DNA of 64,000 nucleotides, taken from NCBI GenBank assembly GCA_001942185.1, contig MKJV01000011.1, positions 1 to 64,000 of the forward strand, written 5' to 3'. The position numbers were made by a program, and so were the translations under genes. The notes under the pieces were generated by a model. It made no database searches. It was not told the origin of the DNA and worked only from the letters and a program-made list of their open reading frames with translations. The stretch is from Pseudonocardia sp. CNS-004 (GTDB lineage Bacteria; Actinomycetota; Actinomycetes; Mycobacteriales; Pseudonocardiaceae). Positions 1 to 8,160 of the stretch are shown one piece after another. How positions within the stretch are numbered: the first letter of the stretch is position 1; each line of letters starts with the position of its first letter.

Positions 1-960
1 CCGCGTCGGGCCGCGGAGGCGGCACGACACCCGGGCCGGGAGGGACGACCGTGGGAGGGGCGCCGCGCGGGGCGGGGGGTGCGCCGCCCGGGGCCTGCGC
101 CGGTGGCGCGACGGGGACGTCCGGCACCGCCCGCGGCGGCTGCCGCCCCGGCAACTCCGGACCCGGCACCGGAGGAATGACCGCAGGCGGAACCGGCGTG
201 GCCACCTGCGGCCCGGCACCCGGCCCACCGGGCGGCGTGCCGCGGGCGGAACCGGCGGGGAGCCCGGGGGTGGCGTCACACCCGGCGGCGGCAGCGGTGC
301 ACTCGGTGGAACCGGCGTGGCACCGCCGGGCGGTGGCGGCGCCACCTCGCCGGCGGCGTCGGAACCGGCGTGGGGCGCCCCCAGCGCTCCCGGCCCGGCA
401 GATCCCGGGGCCCCGGTGTCGGCGACGACAGTGACCTGCGGCGGGAACGGCGTGGGACCCCAGAACTGGCGGTTCCCCTCGGAGTTCTCGGTGTAGGTGT
501 TCATGAGCTCGACGGCGCGCGCGGCCCGGTTGGCCGCATCCTGCTCCACGGCCTGCAGGTCGTCGAGGCCGTGGAAGATGAACGTGGGATCGGTCAGGGC
601 GTTGCCGATCGCCGCGTTCCGCTGCTCCGTGACCGGTTCCGGCATGTTGTCCCGGACGAACTTCGCGTACAGACCTTGCCCGGTCACGGCCCCCGCGGTG
701 AGCTTCGCGTTCCTCGCGGCGTCCAGCGCCCACTGGCCGAGCGGGGTCATCGCCGTTCGCGTCGCCTCGGCCCCGCCGCCCTCCCAGCCGGCCTGCGACG
801 CGGCCATCGCCGAGGCGATCCGCTGGTCGACCCGCAGGATAAGCGCCTCTGTCTGCTTCCACGCATCCTCGGCAGGTCTCGAGACCGCTGCGCCAGGGCC
901 CTGGTGGACGGTCGCGTAGATCTCGTCGTGGCTGAGGCCCTCCCAGCGGATGTCGCTCAC
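1..960 (-). CDS. PPE-domain ESX-secreted-like protein, partial (C-terminus off window)
   Basis: The GTG start at 960 opens VSDIRWEGLSHDEIY, followed by about 180 residues of helical PPE-like sequence with a W-E-G turn near residue 55 (AGWEGGGAEATR). After that comes a long Pro/Gly-rich tail with repeated PVPP units that runs past base 1. Proteins of this type are substrates of type VII (ESX) secretion and normally pair with small WXG/PE-like partners. Conserved reading frame holds from 960 to about 270. Near 260 the proline-rich frame continues only if one C is restored in a C run, so a sequence deletion is likely. The gene overlaps the upstream small ORF by four bases (GTGA), which suggests translational coupling. 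Family assignment rests on the N-terminal pattern only; the substrate role is inferred. Confidence 0.66.
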   Translation of the reverse strand, partial: MSDIRWEGLSHDEIYATVHQGPGAAVSRPAEDAWKQTEALILRVDQRIASAMAASQAGWEGGGAEATRTAMTPLGQWALDAARNAKLTAGAVTGQGLYAKFVRDNMPEPVTEQRNAAIGNALTDPTFIFHGLDDLQAVEQDAANRAARAVELMNTYTENSEGNRQFWGPTPFPPQVTVVADTGAPGSAGPGALGAPHAGSDAAGEVAPPPPGGATPVPPSAPLPPPGVTPPPGSPPVPPAARRPVGRVPGRRWPRRFRLRSFLRCRVRSCRGGSRRGRCRTSPSRHRRRPRAAHPPPRAAPLPRSSLPARVSCRLRGPTR

Positions 961-1154
961 GCCTGCCGACCCCACGGCGCGGCGTGATCGCCCTCGGTAC
1001 GGCGGATCCTGGTCGGCCCGGACTGGTGAGCGAGGAGTGCAGCCATCGGACCGTCCGCGGAATCGATGACCGTGGTGTTGTAGAAAACCCGAAGGTTCTC
1101 GCTAATGGCTGATGGCTGTACCTGGAGCATGACAGGCGACGAACCGGCAGGCAT
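957..1154 (-). CDS. Small hypothetical protein coupled to the PPE-like gene
   Basis: This 65-residue protein starts MPAGSSPVMLQVQPSAIS. The ATG at 1154 is chosen over an in-frame GTG at 1172 because a GGGGAG ribosome site lies eight bases before the ATG. No transmembrane segment, signal peptide or known domain is visible. Its stop codon overlaps the GTG of the PPE-like gene (GTGA), so the two are probably co-translated. By position it could be the small partner or chaperone-like companion of the ESX substrate, but it lacks a WXG motif, so the function is left open. Confidence 0.6.
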   Translation of the reverse strand: MPAGSSPVMLQVQPSAISENLRVFYNTTVIDSADGPMAALLAHQSGPTRIRRTEGDHAAPWGRQA

Positions 1155-1259
1155 CTCGCGAACTCCCCTCACAACCCGCTGGCCGGTACGGTAGCGCCGT
1201 CTTCTCAGAGGCCGAGTCGTTCGCCGGCAATCGTGTTCGATCGTGAACGCCGGTCGGGA

Positions 1260-2163
1260 TCATCGGGTGCGGCGTAGCCGAATCAGTCCTTCCTGCACGG
1301 TGGTGGCGACGGTCTGGCCGTTCTCGGTGGTGAACCGGCCGGTGGCGAGGCCGCGGGAGCCGGAGGCGTTGGGGGAGTAGCAGGTGTAGAGCAGCCATTC
1401 GTCGGCGCGGAAGGGGCGGTGGAACCACATGGCGTGGTCGAGGCTGGCCATCTGGAGTCGGTCGACGGGGACGTCGTGGCGGGCGATCACGGAGCCGAGC
1501 AGTGTCATGTCGCTGGCGTAGGTGAGCAGGCAGACGTGCAGCAGGCGGTCGTCGGGGAGGGTGCCGTCGGCGCGCATCCACACCCGGACGGGGGCGTCGG
1601 TGCCGCCCTGGCGGGCGGCGGACCAGGCTGGTTCGTCGACGAACCGCATGTCGATCGGGCGGGGGGCGGGGCTGAGCCAGCCGGCGTCGTCGGTGCGGGA
1701 GATCCGCTCGCCGACGGTGGGGAGGGTGTCGGGTGCGGGGACGTCGTCCGGGGGTGGCTCGCTGTGTTCCAGGCCGTCCTGCGGCAGCTGGAACGAGGCC
1801 GACAGGGAGAAGATCGCCTCGCCGTGCTGGATCGCGAGGACTGCGGGTGGTGAAGGACCGGCCGTCGCGCACGCGTTCGCTCTCGTAGACGATCGGGACG
1901 CGGGGGTCGCCGGGGCGGATGAAGTAGGCGTGCAGGGAGTGGACGGCACGGTCGGCGGGCACGGTGCGGCCCGCGGCGACGAGCGCCTGGCCCGCCACCT
2001 GGCCGCCGAAGACGCGCGTGGGGCGCTCCGGCGGGCTGACGCCGCGGAACAGGTTGGCCTCCAGCTGCTCCAGGTCGAGCAGCCGGACCAGCCCGTCGAG
2101 AACGGCCTGGCCGCGGGGCACGCCGTCGGCGTCGATGTCGGGAACGGCGGGCGTACGCGTCAC
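1260..2163 (-). CDS. tesB: Acyl-CoA thioesterase II (frameshifted)
   Basis: A double-hotdog acyl-CoA thioesterase that hydrolyses acyl-CoA to free acid and CoA. The first hotdog carries FRGVSPPERPTRVFGGQVAGQ and HAYFIRPGDP. The second carries the SLDHAMWFHRPFRADEWLLY segment with its catalytic-site Asp/His region, and the end reads GRFTTENGQTVATTVQEGLIR. Length of about 300 aa is normal for the family. The frame changes near 1840-1850, just after GRSFTT, with a net loss of two bases; AIQHGEAIFSLSASFQ then continues. It starts with GTG 12 bases after the upstream marR gene, so the two form a leftward operon. Confidence 0.85.
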
Positions 2164-2175
2164 CGCCGCATCCTC

Positions 2176-2676
2176 TCAGGCATCCGGGCGATCGGGTGAT
2201 ACGGCCGGGGCGCCGCGGTAGGCCCGCTGCTCCGCCGCGATCGCGCGCAGGTACGCCACCACCGCCGCGCTCCGCTCGGGGCCGAGGTCGTCGGCGACCC
2301 GGTCGAAGCGGGCGAGCAGTGGGCCCAGCTCCGTCAGTACGGCGTGGCGGCCGGTGCCGGTGATCTCGAGGATCACGCGCCTGCGGTCGTGCGGGTGCCG
2401 GACGCGGCGGACGTGGCCGCTGCGCTCGAGCCGGTCGACGAGCTCGGTGGCCGACGCCGAGCGCATGCCCAGCCGGTTGCCCAGCCCGACGGGCCCGAGG
2501 GGGTCGACGGACTCGGCGAGGATGCTGAGCGCCCGCACGTCGTTGTGGGGTAGGCCCAACCGTTCGGCCAGCACGGTGCCGGTCTCGGTGGCGCCGCGCA
2601 TCACCTCCCAGAGCGCCCACGTCGCCTCGGCGGCTTCCCAGCGCGTGCGCTCCCTGGACTCGATCTCGTCGGGCAC
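2176..2676 (-). CDS. MarR family transcriptional regulator
   Basis: A 166-aa winged-helix regulator. The HTH lies around residues 55-85 (NRLGMRSASATELVDRLERSG), followed by the wing with the HPHDRRR signature that MarR proteins use for DNA contact. It starts with GTG and reads leftwards with tesB just downstream, divergent from the P450-like gene. A near-perfect 21-bp dyad sits between the two start codons and is the obvious operator, so the protein probably represses both its own operon and the P450. A TAGCAT -10-like hexamer lies a few bases upstream of the GTG with no Shine-Dalgarno, which points to a leaderless mRNA. The ligand is unknown. Confidence 0.85.
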   Translation of the reverse strand: MPDEIESRERTRWEAAEATWALWEVMRGATETGTVLAERLGLPHNDVRALSILAESVDPLGPVGLGNRLGMRSASATELVDRLERSGHVRRVRHPHDRRRVILEITGTGRHAVLTELGPLLARFDRVADDLGPERSAAVVAYLRAIAAEQRAYRGAPAVSPDRPDA

Positions 2677-2690
2677 CGGACCATGCTACG

Positions 2691-2711
2691 GTAGCTAGGC
2701 GGCCTAGTTAC
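2691..2711. promoter_or_regulatory. MarR operator, 21-bp inverted repeat
   Basis: Arms GTAGCTAGGC and GCCTAGTTAC flank a single central G and match as inverted repeats at 9 of 10 positions. The site is 14 bases from each start codon of the divergent marR-tesB and P450 genes, so one bound dimer would cover both promoters. Confidence 0.75.
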
Positions 2712-2724
2712 TTGAGGAGTCGAA

Positions 2725-3831
2725 GTGTTGGATGCGCCGGTGGCCCCCGTGGACCCGTTCACGACCGTCATCCGCCGGATCGGGGAGCCCGGGACGGCCG
2801 CGGCCCTGCGCGGCGCCGGGCCGCTCGTGCGGGCCGATGCGCCGGCCGGCGGGCCGGTCTGGATCGTCACGGACGGCGTGCTCGCCCGCCAGGCGCTCGG
2901 CGACGAGCGACTGGTGAAGGACCCGGCCTTTGCCCCCGCCTCGTGGGACCGGTGGGCAGCGGGCCTCGAGCCGACGGCCGCCGAGCAGCTGTCGCTCACC
3001 ACCCTGGACGGGCCCGCGCACGCCGCGCTGCGCAAGGCCCACGCCCCGCTCTTCTCGGCCCGGCGGATGCAGGGCTCCGCTGACCGGATCGCCGCGATCG
3101 CCCGCGAGCTGCTGGCCGACGGTCCGGCCGACCTGATGGCCGACTTCACCACGCGCTTCCCGCTCACCGTGATCTGCGAGCTGCTCGGCGTCCCGGCCGA
3201 CCGGGTCGACCAGGCGGTCGCGGCGTGCACCCGGATGGGCGACTACGGGCCGGAGGAGTTCGCGGCGGTGCTGGCGGCGTTCGCCGATCTGGCGACGGCC
3301 GCGCTCGAGAACGGCGGCGGTGCCGCGGTCGAGCTGCGCGAGCGCGTGCCGGAGGGGACGACCGACGAACAGCTGCACTACCTGCTGTTCGGGCTGATCT
3401 TCGCCAGCCAGATCACGACCGACGCGGCGCTGGGTTTCCTCGTCGCGCGGGCGCTCGGTGCCCCCTCGGTCGACCCGTCGAACGATCTGGTGCGCGACGT
3501 CCTGCGACGGCACCCACCGGCCCCGTTCACGCTGTGGCGCTTCAACCGCACGGAGGTCGAGCTCGGTGGGGTGGTGCTCCCCGAGCGGGCGCCGGTGCTG
3601 GTGGACATCGCGGGGATCAACGCCGCTGGGGACGACCTGACGTTCGGCGCCGGACCGCACTACTGCATCGGCGCGCAGCTCGCGCTGCTGGAGCTGCGGG
3701 CAGTGGCGGACGTGCTGGCGACCGACCACCCGCATGCGCGGCTCGCCGTGCCCTACGCCGACCTGCGGCGGGTCGACCGCGGGATGCAGGGGAGCAGGCT
3801 GGCCGAGCTGCCGGTGCTGCTGCGCGGCTGA
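2725..3831 (+). CDS. Cytochrome P450-like protein with atypical core motifs
   Basis: A 368-aa protein, about 30 residues shorter than usual bacterial P450s. The haem-thiolate loop is intact (TFGAGPHYCIGAQLALLE, Cys ligand near residue 316). Three canonical features are altered. The I-helix reads FGLIFASQITTDAALG with no acidic-alcohol pair. The K-helix ExxR is DVLR. The meander between LVDIAGINAAG and the haem loop lacks roughly 13 residues. It starts with GTG five bases after GAGGAG and lies opposite a MarR gene across a dyad operator. Haem binding seems likely; ordinary monooxygenase chemistry is doubtful. The altered motifs lie in one continuous frame, so they are not obvious sequencing artefacts. 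Confidence 0.8.
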   Translation: MLDAPVAPVDPFTTVIRRIGEPGTAAALRGAGPLVRADAPAGGPVWIVTDGVLARQALGDERLVKDPAFAPASWDRWAAGLEPTAAEQLSLTTLDGPAHAALRKAHAPLFSARRMQGSADRIAAIARELLADGPADLMADFTTRFPLTVICELLGVPADRVDQAVAACTRMGDYGPEEFAAVLAAFADLATAALENGGGAAVELRERVPEGTTDEQLHYLLFGLIFASQITTDAALGFLVARALGAPSVDPSNDLVRDVLRRHPPAPFTLWRFNRTEVELGGVVLPERAPVLVDIAGINAAGDDLTFGAGPHYCIGAQLALLELRAVADVLATDHPHARLAVPYADLRRVDRGMQGSRLAELPVLLRG

Positions 3832-3841
3832 CGAGTCGCCC

Positions 3842-3859
3842 CGGGACCGGGAGGTCCCG
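3842..3859. terminator. Hairpin between convergent P450 and pyk
   Basis: CGGGACC and GGTCCCG form a perfect 7-bp stem with a GGGA loop in the 106-bp space between two convergent genes. No T-tract is present, as is common in high-GC actinobacteria. It could serve both strands. Confidence 0.5.
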
Positions 3860-3937
3860 CTCCTCCCTCGCTACGGCCGGATTGCTCGGTGCCGGTCGCC
3901 CACTCCGCCGGACCGAGCCGGCGGACGACCGCGCCTG

Positions 3938-5356
3938 TCAGGCGTGGTCCTCCTCGCCCAGGCGGTGGACCCGGATGAGGTTGGTGGAGCCGACGGTGCC
4001 GGGCGGCGAACCGGCCACGATCACGACGAGGTCGCCGGGCTGGAACCGCTCGATCGACAGCATCGCGTGGTCGACCTGGCGGACCATGGCGTCGGTGGAC
4101 TCGACGAAGTCGACCAGGAAGGTCTCGACGCCCCAGCTCATGGCCAGCTGGCTGCGCACCTCGGGGGTCGGGGTGAACGCGAGCAGCGGCAGGCGGGTGT
4201 GCAGGCGGGCGAGGCGGCGGACGGTGTCGCCGGACTGCGTGAACGCCACGAGGCGCGGGCCGAGAGCCGCTCGCCGATGTCACGGGCCGCGTAGGACAGC
4301 ACGCCCCGCTTGGTGCGCGGCACGTGGTTGAGCGGTGGGACCGTGACCGGACCCTCCTCGACCGCCTCGATGATGTCGGCCATCGTGGAGACGGACTTGA
4401 TCGGGTACCGGCCCACGCTCGTCTCGCCCGACAGCATCACGCAGTCGGCGCCGTCGAGCACCGCGTTGGCGACGTCGGAGGCCTCCGCACGGGTCGGGCG
4501 CGAGTTGCTGATCATCGACTCGAGCATCTGGGTGGCGACGATGACCGGCTTGGCGTTCTCGCGCGCGATCTGGATGGCGCGCTTCTGCACCAGCGGGACG
4601 TGCTCCAGCGGCAGCTCCACGCCGAGGTCGCCGCGGGCGACCATCACGCCGTCGAACGCGAGGACGATGGCTCGAGGTTGTCGACCGCCTCGGGCTTCTC
4701 CAGCTTGGCGATGACCGGCAGCCGGCCGCCCTTGCTGTCCATGATCTTGTGGGTGATGTCGATGTCGGCGGGACTGCGCACGAACGACATCGCGACCGTG
4801 TCGACCCGCAGGTCGAGCGCGAACTCCAGGTCGGCGCAGTCCTTCTCCGACATCGCGGGCACCGAGACGTTCATCCCGGGCAGCGAGAGGCCCTTGTTGT
4901 CGCTGACCGGGCCACCCTCGGTGACCCGGCAGACGACGTCGTCGCCCTCGACCTTCACCACGCGCAGCGCGACCTTGCCGTCGTCGACGAGCAACCGGTC
5001 CTCCGGGCGGGCGTCGGCGGCGAGACCGGAGTAGGTGGTGGAGACCCGGTCGTGGGTGCCGGCCACGTCGTCGACGGTGATCCGCACCTCTTCGCCGGTG
5101 CGCCATTCGGTGGGCCCACTGGCGAAGCGGCCCAGCCGGATCTTCGGGCCCTGCAGGTCGGCCATGATGCCCACCGCGTGGCCCTCGGCGTCGGCCGCGG
5201 CGCGGACCATGTCGTAGACCCGCTTGTGGTCGTCGCGGTTGCGTGGCTGAAGTTCAGGCGGGCGACGTCCATCCCCGCCTGCACGAGCTCACGGATCCGG
5301 TCCGGCGACGCGGTCGCGGGACCGAGGGTGCAGACGATCTTGGTACGTCGGCTCAC
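3938..5356 (-). CDS. pyk: Pyruvate kinase (three frameshifts)
   Basis: Converts phosphoenolpyruvate and ADP to pyruvate and ATP in glycolysis. The GTG start gives [21 protein letters not shown]. The barrel contains [12 protein letters not shown], the B domain, [12 protein letters not shown], the ligand-binding [12 protein letters not shown], the TQMLESMI helix and the [13 protein letters not shown] segment. The C-terminal allosteric domain includes [14 protein letters not shown]. Length of about 473 aa is standard. Three frame changes, near 5250, 4673 and 4265, are each repaired by adding one G or C to a G/C run (for example CACGCAAC for CACGGCAAC). They are therefore most likely sequence errors in an essential-looking gene. 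Confidence 0.93.
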
Positions 5357-5432
5357 GCGGAAGAGTCTAGCGCGCCAACTGAAACGATAAGGGTGAAGGT
5401 TCGGCTTCGATTCAGAAGACAGACCTCGACGT

Positions 5433-5869
5433 TCAGCCGTCGGCTCCGGTCTCCGCGACGAGCCCGGCGGCCGCGATCCCGGCGAGCGCGGCCGCCTCGT
5501 CGTTGAGCGACGTGTCCCCGCTGATACCGACGGCTCCGAGCAGCGTGCCGTCCGCGTCCCGGACGAACACGCCGCCGGGCACGGAGACGAGCTTGCCGCC
5601 CGCCAGGGCGACGATCGTGGTGTACAGGTCGGGAGCGGCCTCGGCGCGCGCGGCGAGCGTGCGGTTGTTCATGCCCATGCCGAGCAGGCCCCACGCCTTG
5701 GCGGTGGCGAGGTCCGGACGGAGGTAGCCGGAGCCGTCCTGGCGCCCGAGTGCCACGGGCGCGCCGCCCGGGTCGAGCACGACGACCGTGAGGGGCTGGA
5801 AGCCTGATCGGTGCCGTGGCGCAGTGCGGCGTCGACGATGGTCCTGGCCTGGTCGAGGGTGATCGGCAT
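5433..5869 (-). CDS. GlcG/HbpS-family haem-binding-like protein (frameshifted)
   Basis: About 146 aa of the GlcG/HbpS fold: an N-terminal helix ([19 protein letters not shown]), then [36 protein letters not shown], and the glycine-rich end [23 protein letters not shown]. Members bind haem or small ligands; HbpS in Streptomyces acts with a redox-sensing two-component system. One G missing from a GGG run near 5802 splits the reading frame. It is the last gene of a leftward set with a deazaflavin-type oxidoreductase and an M50 membrane protease; the functional link between them is not known. Confidence 0.78.
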
Positions 5870-5889
5870 GAGCCGATCCTGCCTCAGGC

Positions 5890-6299
5890 TCAGGACAGGC
5901 GGGACAGCCGCACCAGTGGGATGACGCGGTCGGTCTTGCGCTCGTAGTCGGCGAAGCGGGGTTCTCGGCCACCACGCGCTTCCAGTACTCGTCGCGCTCG
6001 GTGCGGGGCAGCTCCTCGGCGAGGACGGTGTAGCGCTCGGTGCCCACCTCGACCTCGATCTTCGGGTTGGCCTTGAGGTTGTGGAACCACGCCGGGTGGT
6101 TCGGCGCCCCGCCGGCAGAGGCCACGATCACCGTGTGGTCGTCGTCCTCGGGGAAGTGGACCAGCGGCGCGACCCGCTCGACCCCGGACTGCGCGCCGAT
6201 GTGGTGGATGAGGATCATCCGTGCGCCCTCGAACATGCCACCGACGCGGCCTTCGTTCGCACGGAACTCCTCGATGATCTTCTCGTTGAAGTCGCTCAT
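5890..6299 (-). CDS. Ddn-type deazaflavin (F420)-dependent nitroreductase family protein (frameshifted)
   Basis: A roughly 137-aa split beta-barrel protein. Family motifs are ILIHHIGAQSGVERVAPLVH, the VASAGGAPNHPAWFHNLKANP core that contacts F420, and VEVGTERYTVLAEEL near the end. Known relatives (M. tuberculosis Ddn) use reduced F420 to reduce quinones or nitro-compounds. One C missing from a CCCCC run near 5958 shifts the last 22 residues (RFADYERKTDRVIPLVRLSRLS). The ATG follows GAGGAAGAC and lies seven bases after the M50 gene stop, so the genes are co-transcribed. Confidence 0.85.
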
Positions 6300-6306
6300 G
6301 TCTTCC

Positions 6307-7011
6307 TCACCCGAAGAGCAGGATCCCGGCCGCGACGATCACGGCCGCCGCTGCGAGCAACCAGAACAGCAGCACCCACATTCCCCGCGGGAGCCACGTG
6401 AGGGAGCCGAGCATGTCGGCGTCCGACGCGCCGCGGCGCCTGCTGCGCTGCAACTCGTGCACGGCCCGCATGCTCCCGAACAGCAGGAACCAGCACAGCG
6501 CGGCCGCGAACCCGTCCTGCAACCCGGGCTCGCCCCACCACGCCACGGCCCCGACGAGCACTCCGGTGGACAGGACTGCGAAGACGCCGAAGGCGTTGCG
6601 GACGTGCACCAGCGTGGCCACGAGCAGCGCGATCGCGATCCACAGCATCAGCGCCACCCGGTCGGCGGCCACCAGCAGCGCGCCCCCGATCCCGAGCAGT
6701 GAGGGCGCCGGATACCCGCCGAGGAACGTCAGCACCAGCCCCGGGCCGCGGCGCGCACCGGTGGAGACGGTGAGCCCGGACGTGTCGGCATGCAGCCGGA
6801 TCCCGGTGAGACCGCGCCCTGCGACCACCGCCACGAGCGCGTGGCCGCCCTCGTGCGCGATCGTCACGACCGTGCGCGTCCAGCGCCACGACGCCGACCA
6901 GCCGACGGCCAGCAGCGCGAGCACCGCCGCGAGCAGCACCGTTGGCCGCTCGTCGAGCAGCAGCGTGACGGCGTCGGCGGCGCGTTGCAGAGTCGTCGTG
7001 CCGTCACCCAC
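6307..7011 (-). CDS. M50B-like membrane metalloprotease
   Basis: A 234-aa integral membrane protein with the zinc site HEGGHALVA near residue 55 inside a membrane segment. It has about six hydrophobic helices and a conserved TFLGGYPAPSLLGIGGA stretch that recalls the second membrane motif of site-2-type proteases. The GTG at 7011 (MGDGTTTLQRAAD) is preferred because further upstream codons would run into the divergent merR gene. It heads a leftward operon with the Ddn-like and GlcG-like genes. Substrate unknown; many actinobacteria encode such a solitary M50B protein. Confidence 0.75.
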   Translation of the reverse strand: MGDGTTTLQRAADAVTLLLDERPTVLLAAVLALLAVGWSASWRWTRTVVTIAHEGGHALVAVVAGRGLTGIRLHADTSGLTVSTGARRGPGLVLTFLGGYPAPSLLGIGGALLVAADRVALMLWIAIALLVATLVHVRNAFGVFAVLSTGVLVGAVAWWGEPGLQDGFAAALCWFLLFGSMRAVHELQRSRRRGASDADMLGSLTWLPRGMWVLLFWLLAAAAVIVAAGILLFG

Positions 7012-7044
7012 ACGAGCCAGTTTGGCACGCGCCCGGAATCGGCC

Positions 7045-7075
7045 TTGACCTTCCAGTCGCTGGAGACTCCAGGAT
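7045..7075 (+). promoter_or_regulatory. MerR-type promoter with 19-bp spacer
   Basis: TTGACC (7045-7050) and CAGGAT (7070-7075) are separated by 19 bp, the over-long spacing characteristic of MerR-activated promoters. The spacer holds a dyad around CTTCCAG-TCG-CTGGAG. The predicted transcription start falls on or next to the ATG at 7082, so merR is probably leaderless and autoregulated. Confidence 0.7.
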
Positions 7076-7081
7076 CGGGTC

Positions 7082-7987
7082 ATGGCCGAGAGAACCCTCC
7101 TGACGATCGGGCAGCTCGCCCGCCGTACGGGCGTGCCGGTCCGCACCATCCGGTTCTGGTCCGACGAGGGCGTGCTGCCCGAGACGGACCGGTCGGCCGG
7201 CAACTACCGCCGCTACGACGGCCGGGCGGTGGCGCGGCTCGACCTCGTCCGCACGCTGCGCGAGCTCGGCATGGGCCTGGACGACATCCGGCTCGTGCTC
7301 GAACGCAGGCGCAGCGTCGAGGACGTCGCGGCCGCCCACGTACAGGCCATCGACCACCAGATCCGCGTCCTGCGGACCCAGCGTGCCGTGTGCACGCTGC
7401 TCTCGCGGGGCGCTCCATCACCACGGAAGGCAGCACTGATGAACGACCTCGCAAGGCTCTCCGCGGCCGAGCGCCGGCAGATGATCGACGAGTTCGTCGA
7501 CGAGACGTTCGCCGGCACCGACCCCGACGCCCCGGGCGCCGGGATCGCCGACAACATGCGGACGCTCCCGACCGAGCTGCCCGACGAGCCGACCACCGAG
7601 CAGGTGGAGGCCTGGGTGGAGCTCGCCGAGCTCGTGAAGGACCCGGCGTTCCGCGCGCGGGCGCGGGAGATGGCCGTCGCCGGTTCGGAGGCCGACCGCG
7701 ACCAGCCGCAGTTCGACCCCGCACCGATCGTCGAGCACGCGGGCGCCGCCGTCGCCGCCGGCACCGCACCCGGGTCGCCGGAGGGCCAGGCCGTCCTCGC
7801 CCGGATCATCGAGCCCGGCATGGACGCCGCCGCCCGCGACGAGCTGGCCGACACGATCGCAACCTTCACCGACCGGCGGGTCTCGCGCTACTGGGACCTG
7901 CTCGGCATCCTCAACGGCTGGGGCCGCCCGCCGTCGCAGATCGAGCCGTTCGAGTGGTTCGTCGAGGCCCTGCGCGCACACGACTGA
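7082..7987 (+). CDS. MerR family transcriptional regulator
   Basis: A 301-aa regulator with a standard N-terminal winged HTH (LTIGQLARRTGVPVRTIRFWSDEGVLP) and a coiled-coil dimer helix (residues about 70-110). The C-terminal region of about 180 residues is unusually long. It is predicted helical and has no cysteine cluster of the metal-sensing type, so it more likely senses a small organic ligand. The promoter upstream has the MerR-type 19-bp spacer. The M50B operon is divergent and may share control. No adjacent efflux or redox target stands out. Confidence 0.83.
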   Translation: MAERTLLTIGQLARRTGVPVRTIRFWSDEGVLPETDRSAGNYRRYDGRAVARLDLVRTLRELGMGLDDIRLVLERRRSVEDVAAAHVQAIDHQIRVLRTQRAVCTLLSRGAPSPRKAALMNDLARLSAAERRQMIDEFVDETFAGTDPDAPGAGIADNMRTLPTELPDEPTTEQVEAWVELAELVKDPAFRARAREMAVAGSEADRDQPQFDPAPIVEHAGAAVAAGTAPGSPEGQAVLARIIEPGMDAAARDELADTIATFTDRRVSRYWDLLGILNGWGRPPSQIEPFEWFVEALRAHD

Positions 7988-8014
7988 TCGGCCGCGTCAC
8001 GCGCACCCACAGCG

Positions 8015-8140
8015 CGACTCGGGTGCACTCACAGCGCGACTCGGGTGCACTCGCAGCGCGACTCGCGGACGAGGTGTCCCCTCGCTCCGCGAGTCGCGGT
8101 CTGGATGCGCGCGAGTCGCGGTATCCGTGCGCGCGAGTCG
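8015..8140. repeat. 22-bp-phased heptamer array, copy A
   Basis: CGACTCG occurs at 8015, 8037 and 8059, and its reverse complement CGAGTCG at 8090, 8112 and 8134. Spacing is exactly 22 bp within each arm and 31 bp across the centre. The array fills the 173-bp gap between merR and the LysE gene. A second array with the same geometry but different spacers lies at 36404-36530 inside hemG. Confidence 0.85.
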
Positions 8141-8160
8141 CGGTCCGCGGGCCTGCGCTG

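Noticed and set aside
51..987. Long plus-strand frames at 51-434 and 370-987
   Set aside because: They are Gly/Pro/Arg-rich antisense readings of the minus-strand PPE-like gene, which has a coherent domain pattern and coupled start.
8015..8140. Plasmid-type iteron origin or partition site
   Set aside because: Phased repeats resemble iterons, but no Rep or Par gene is near, and the second copy lies inside hemG.
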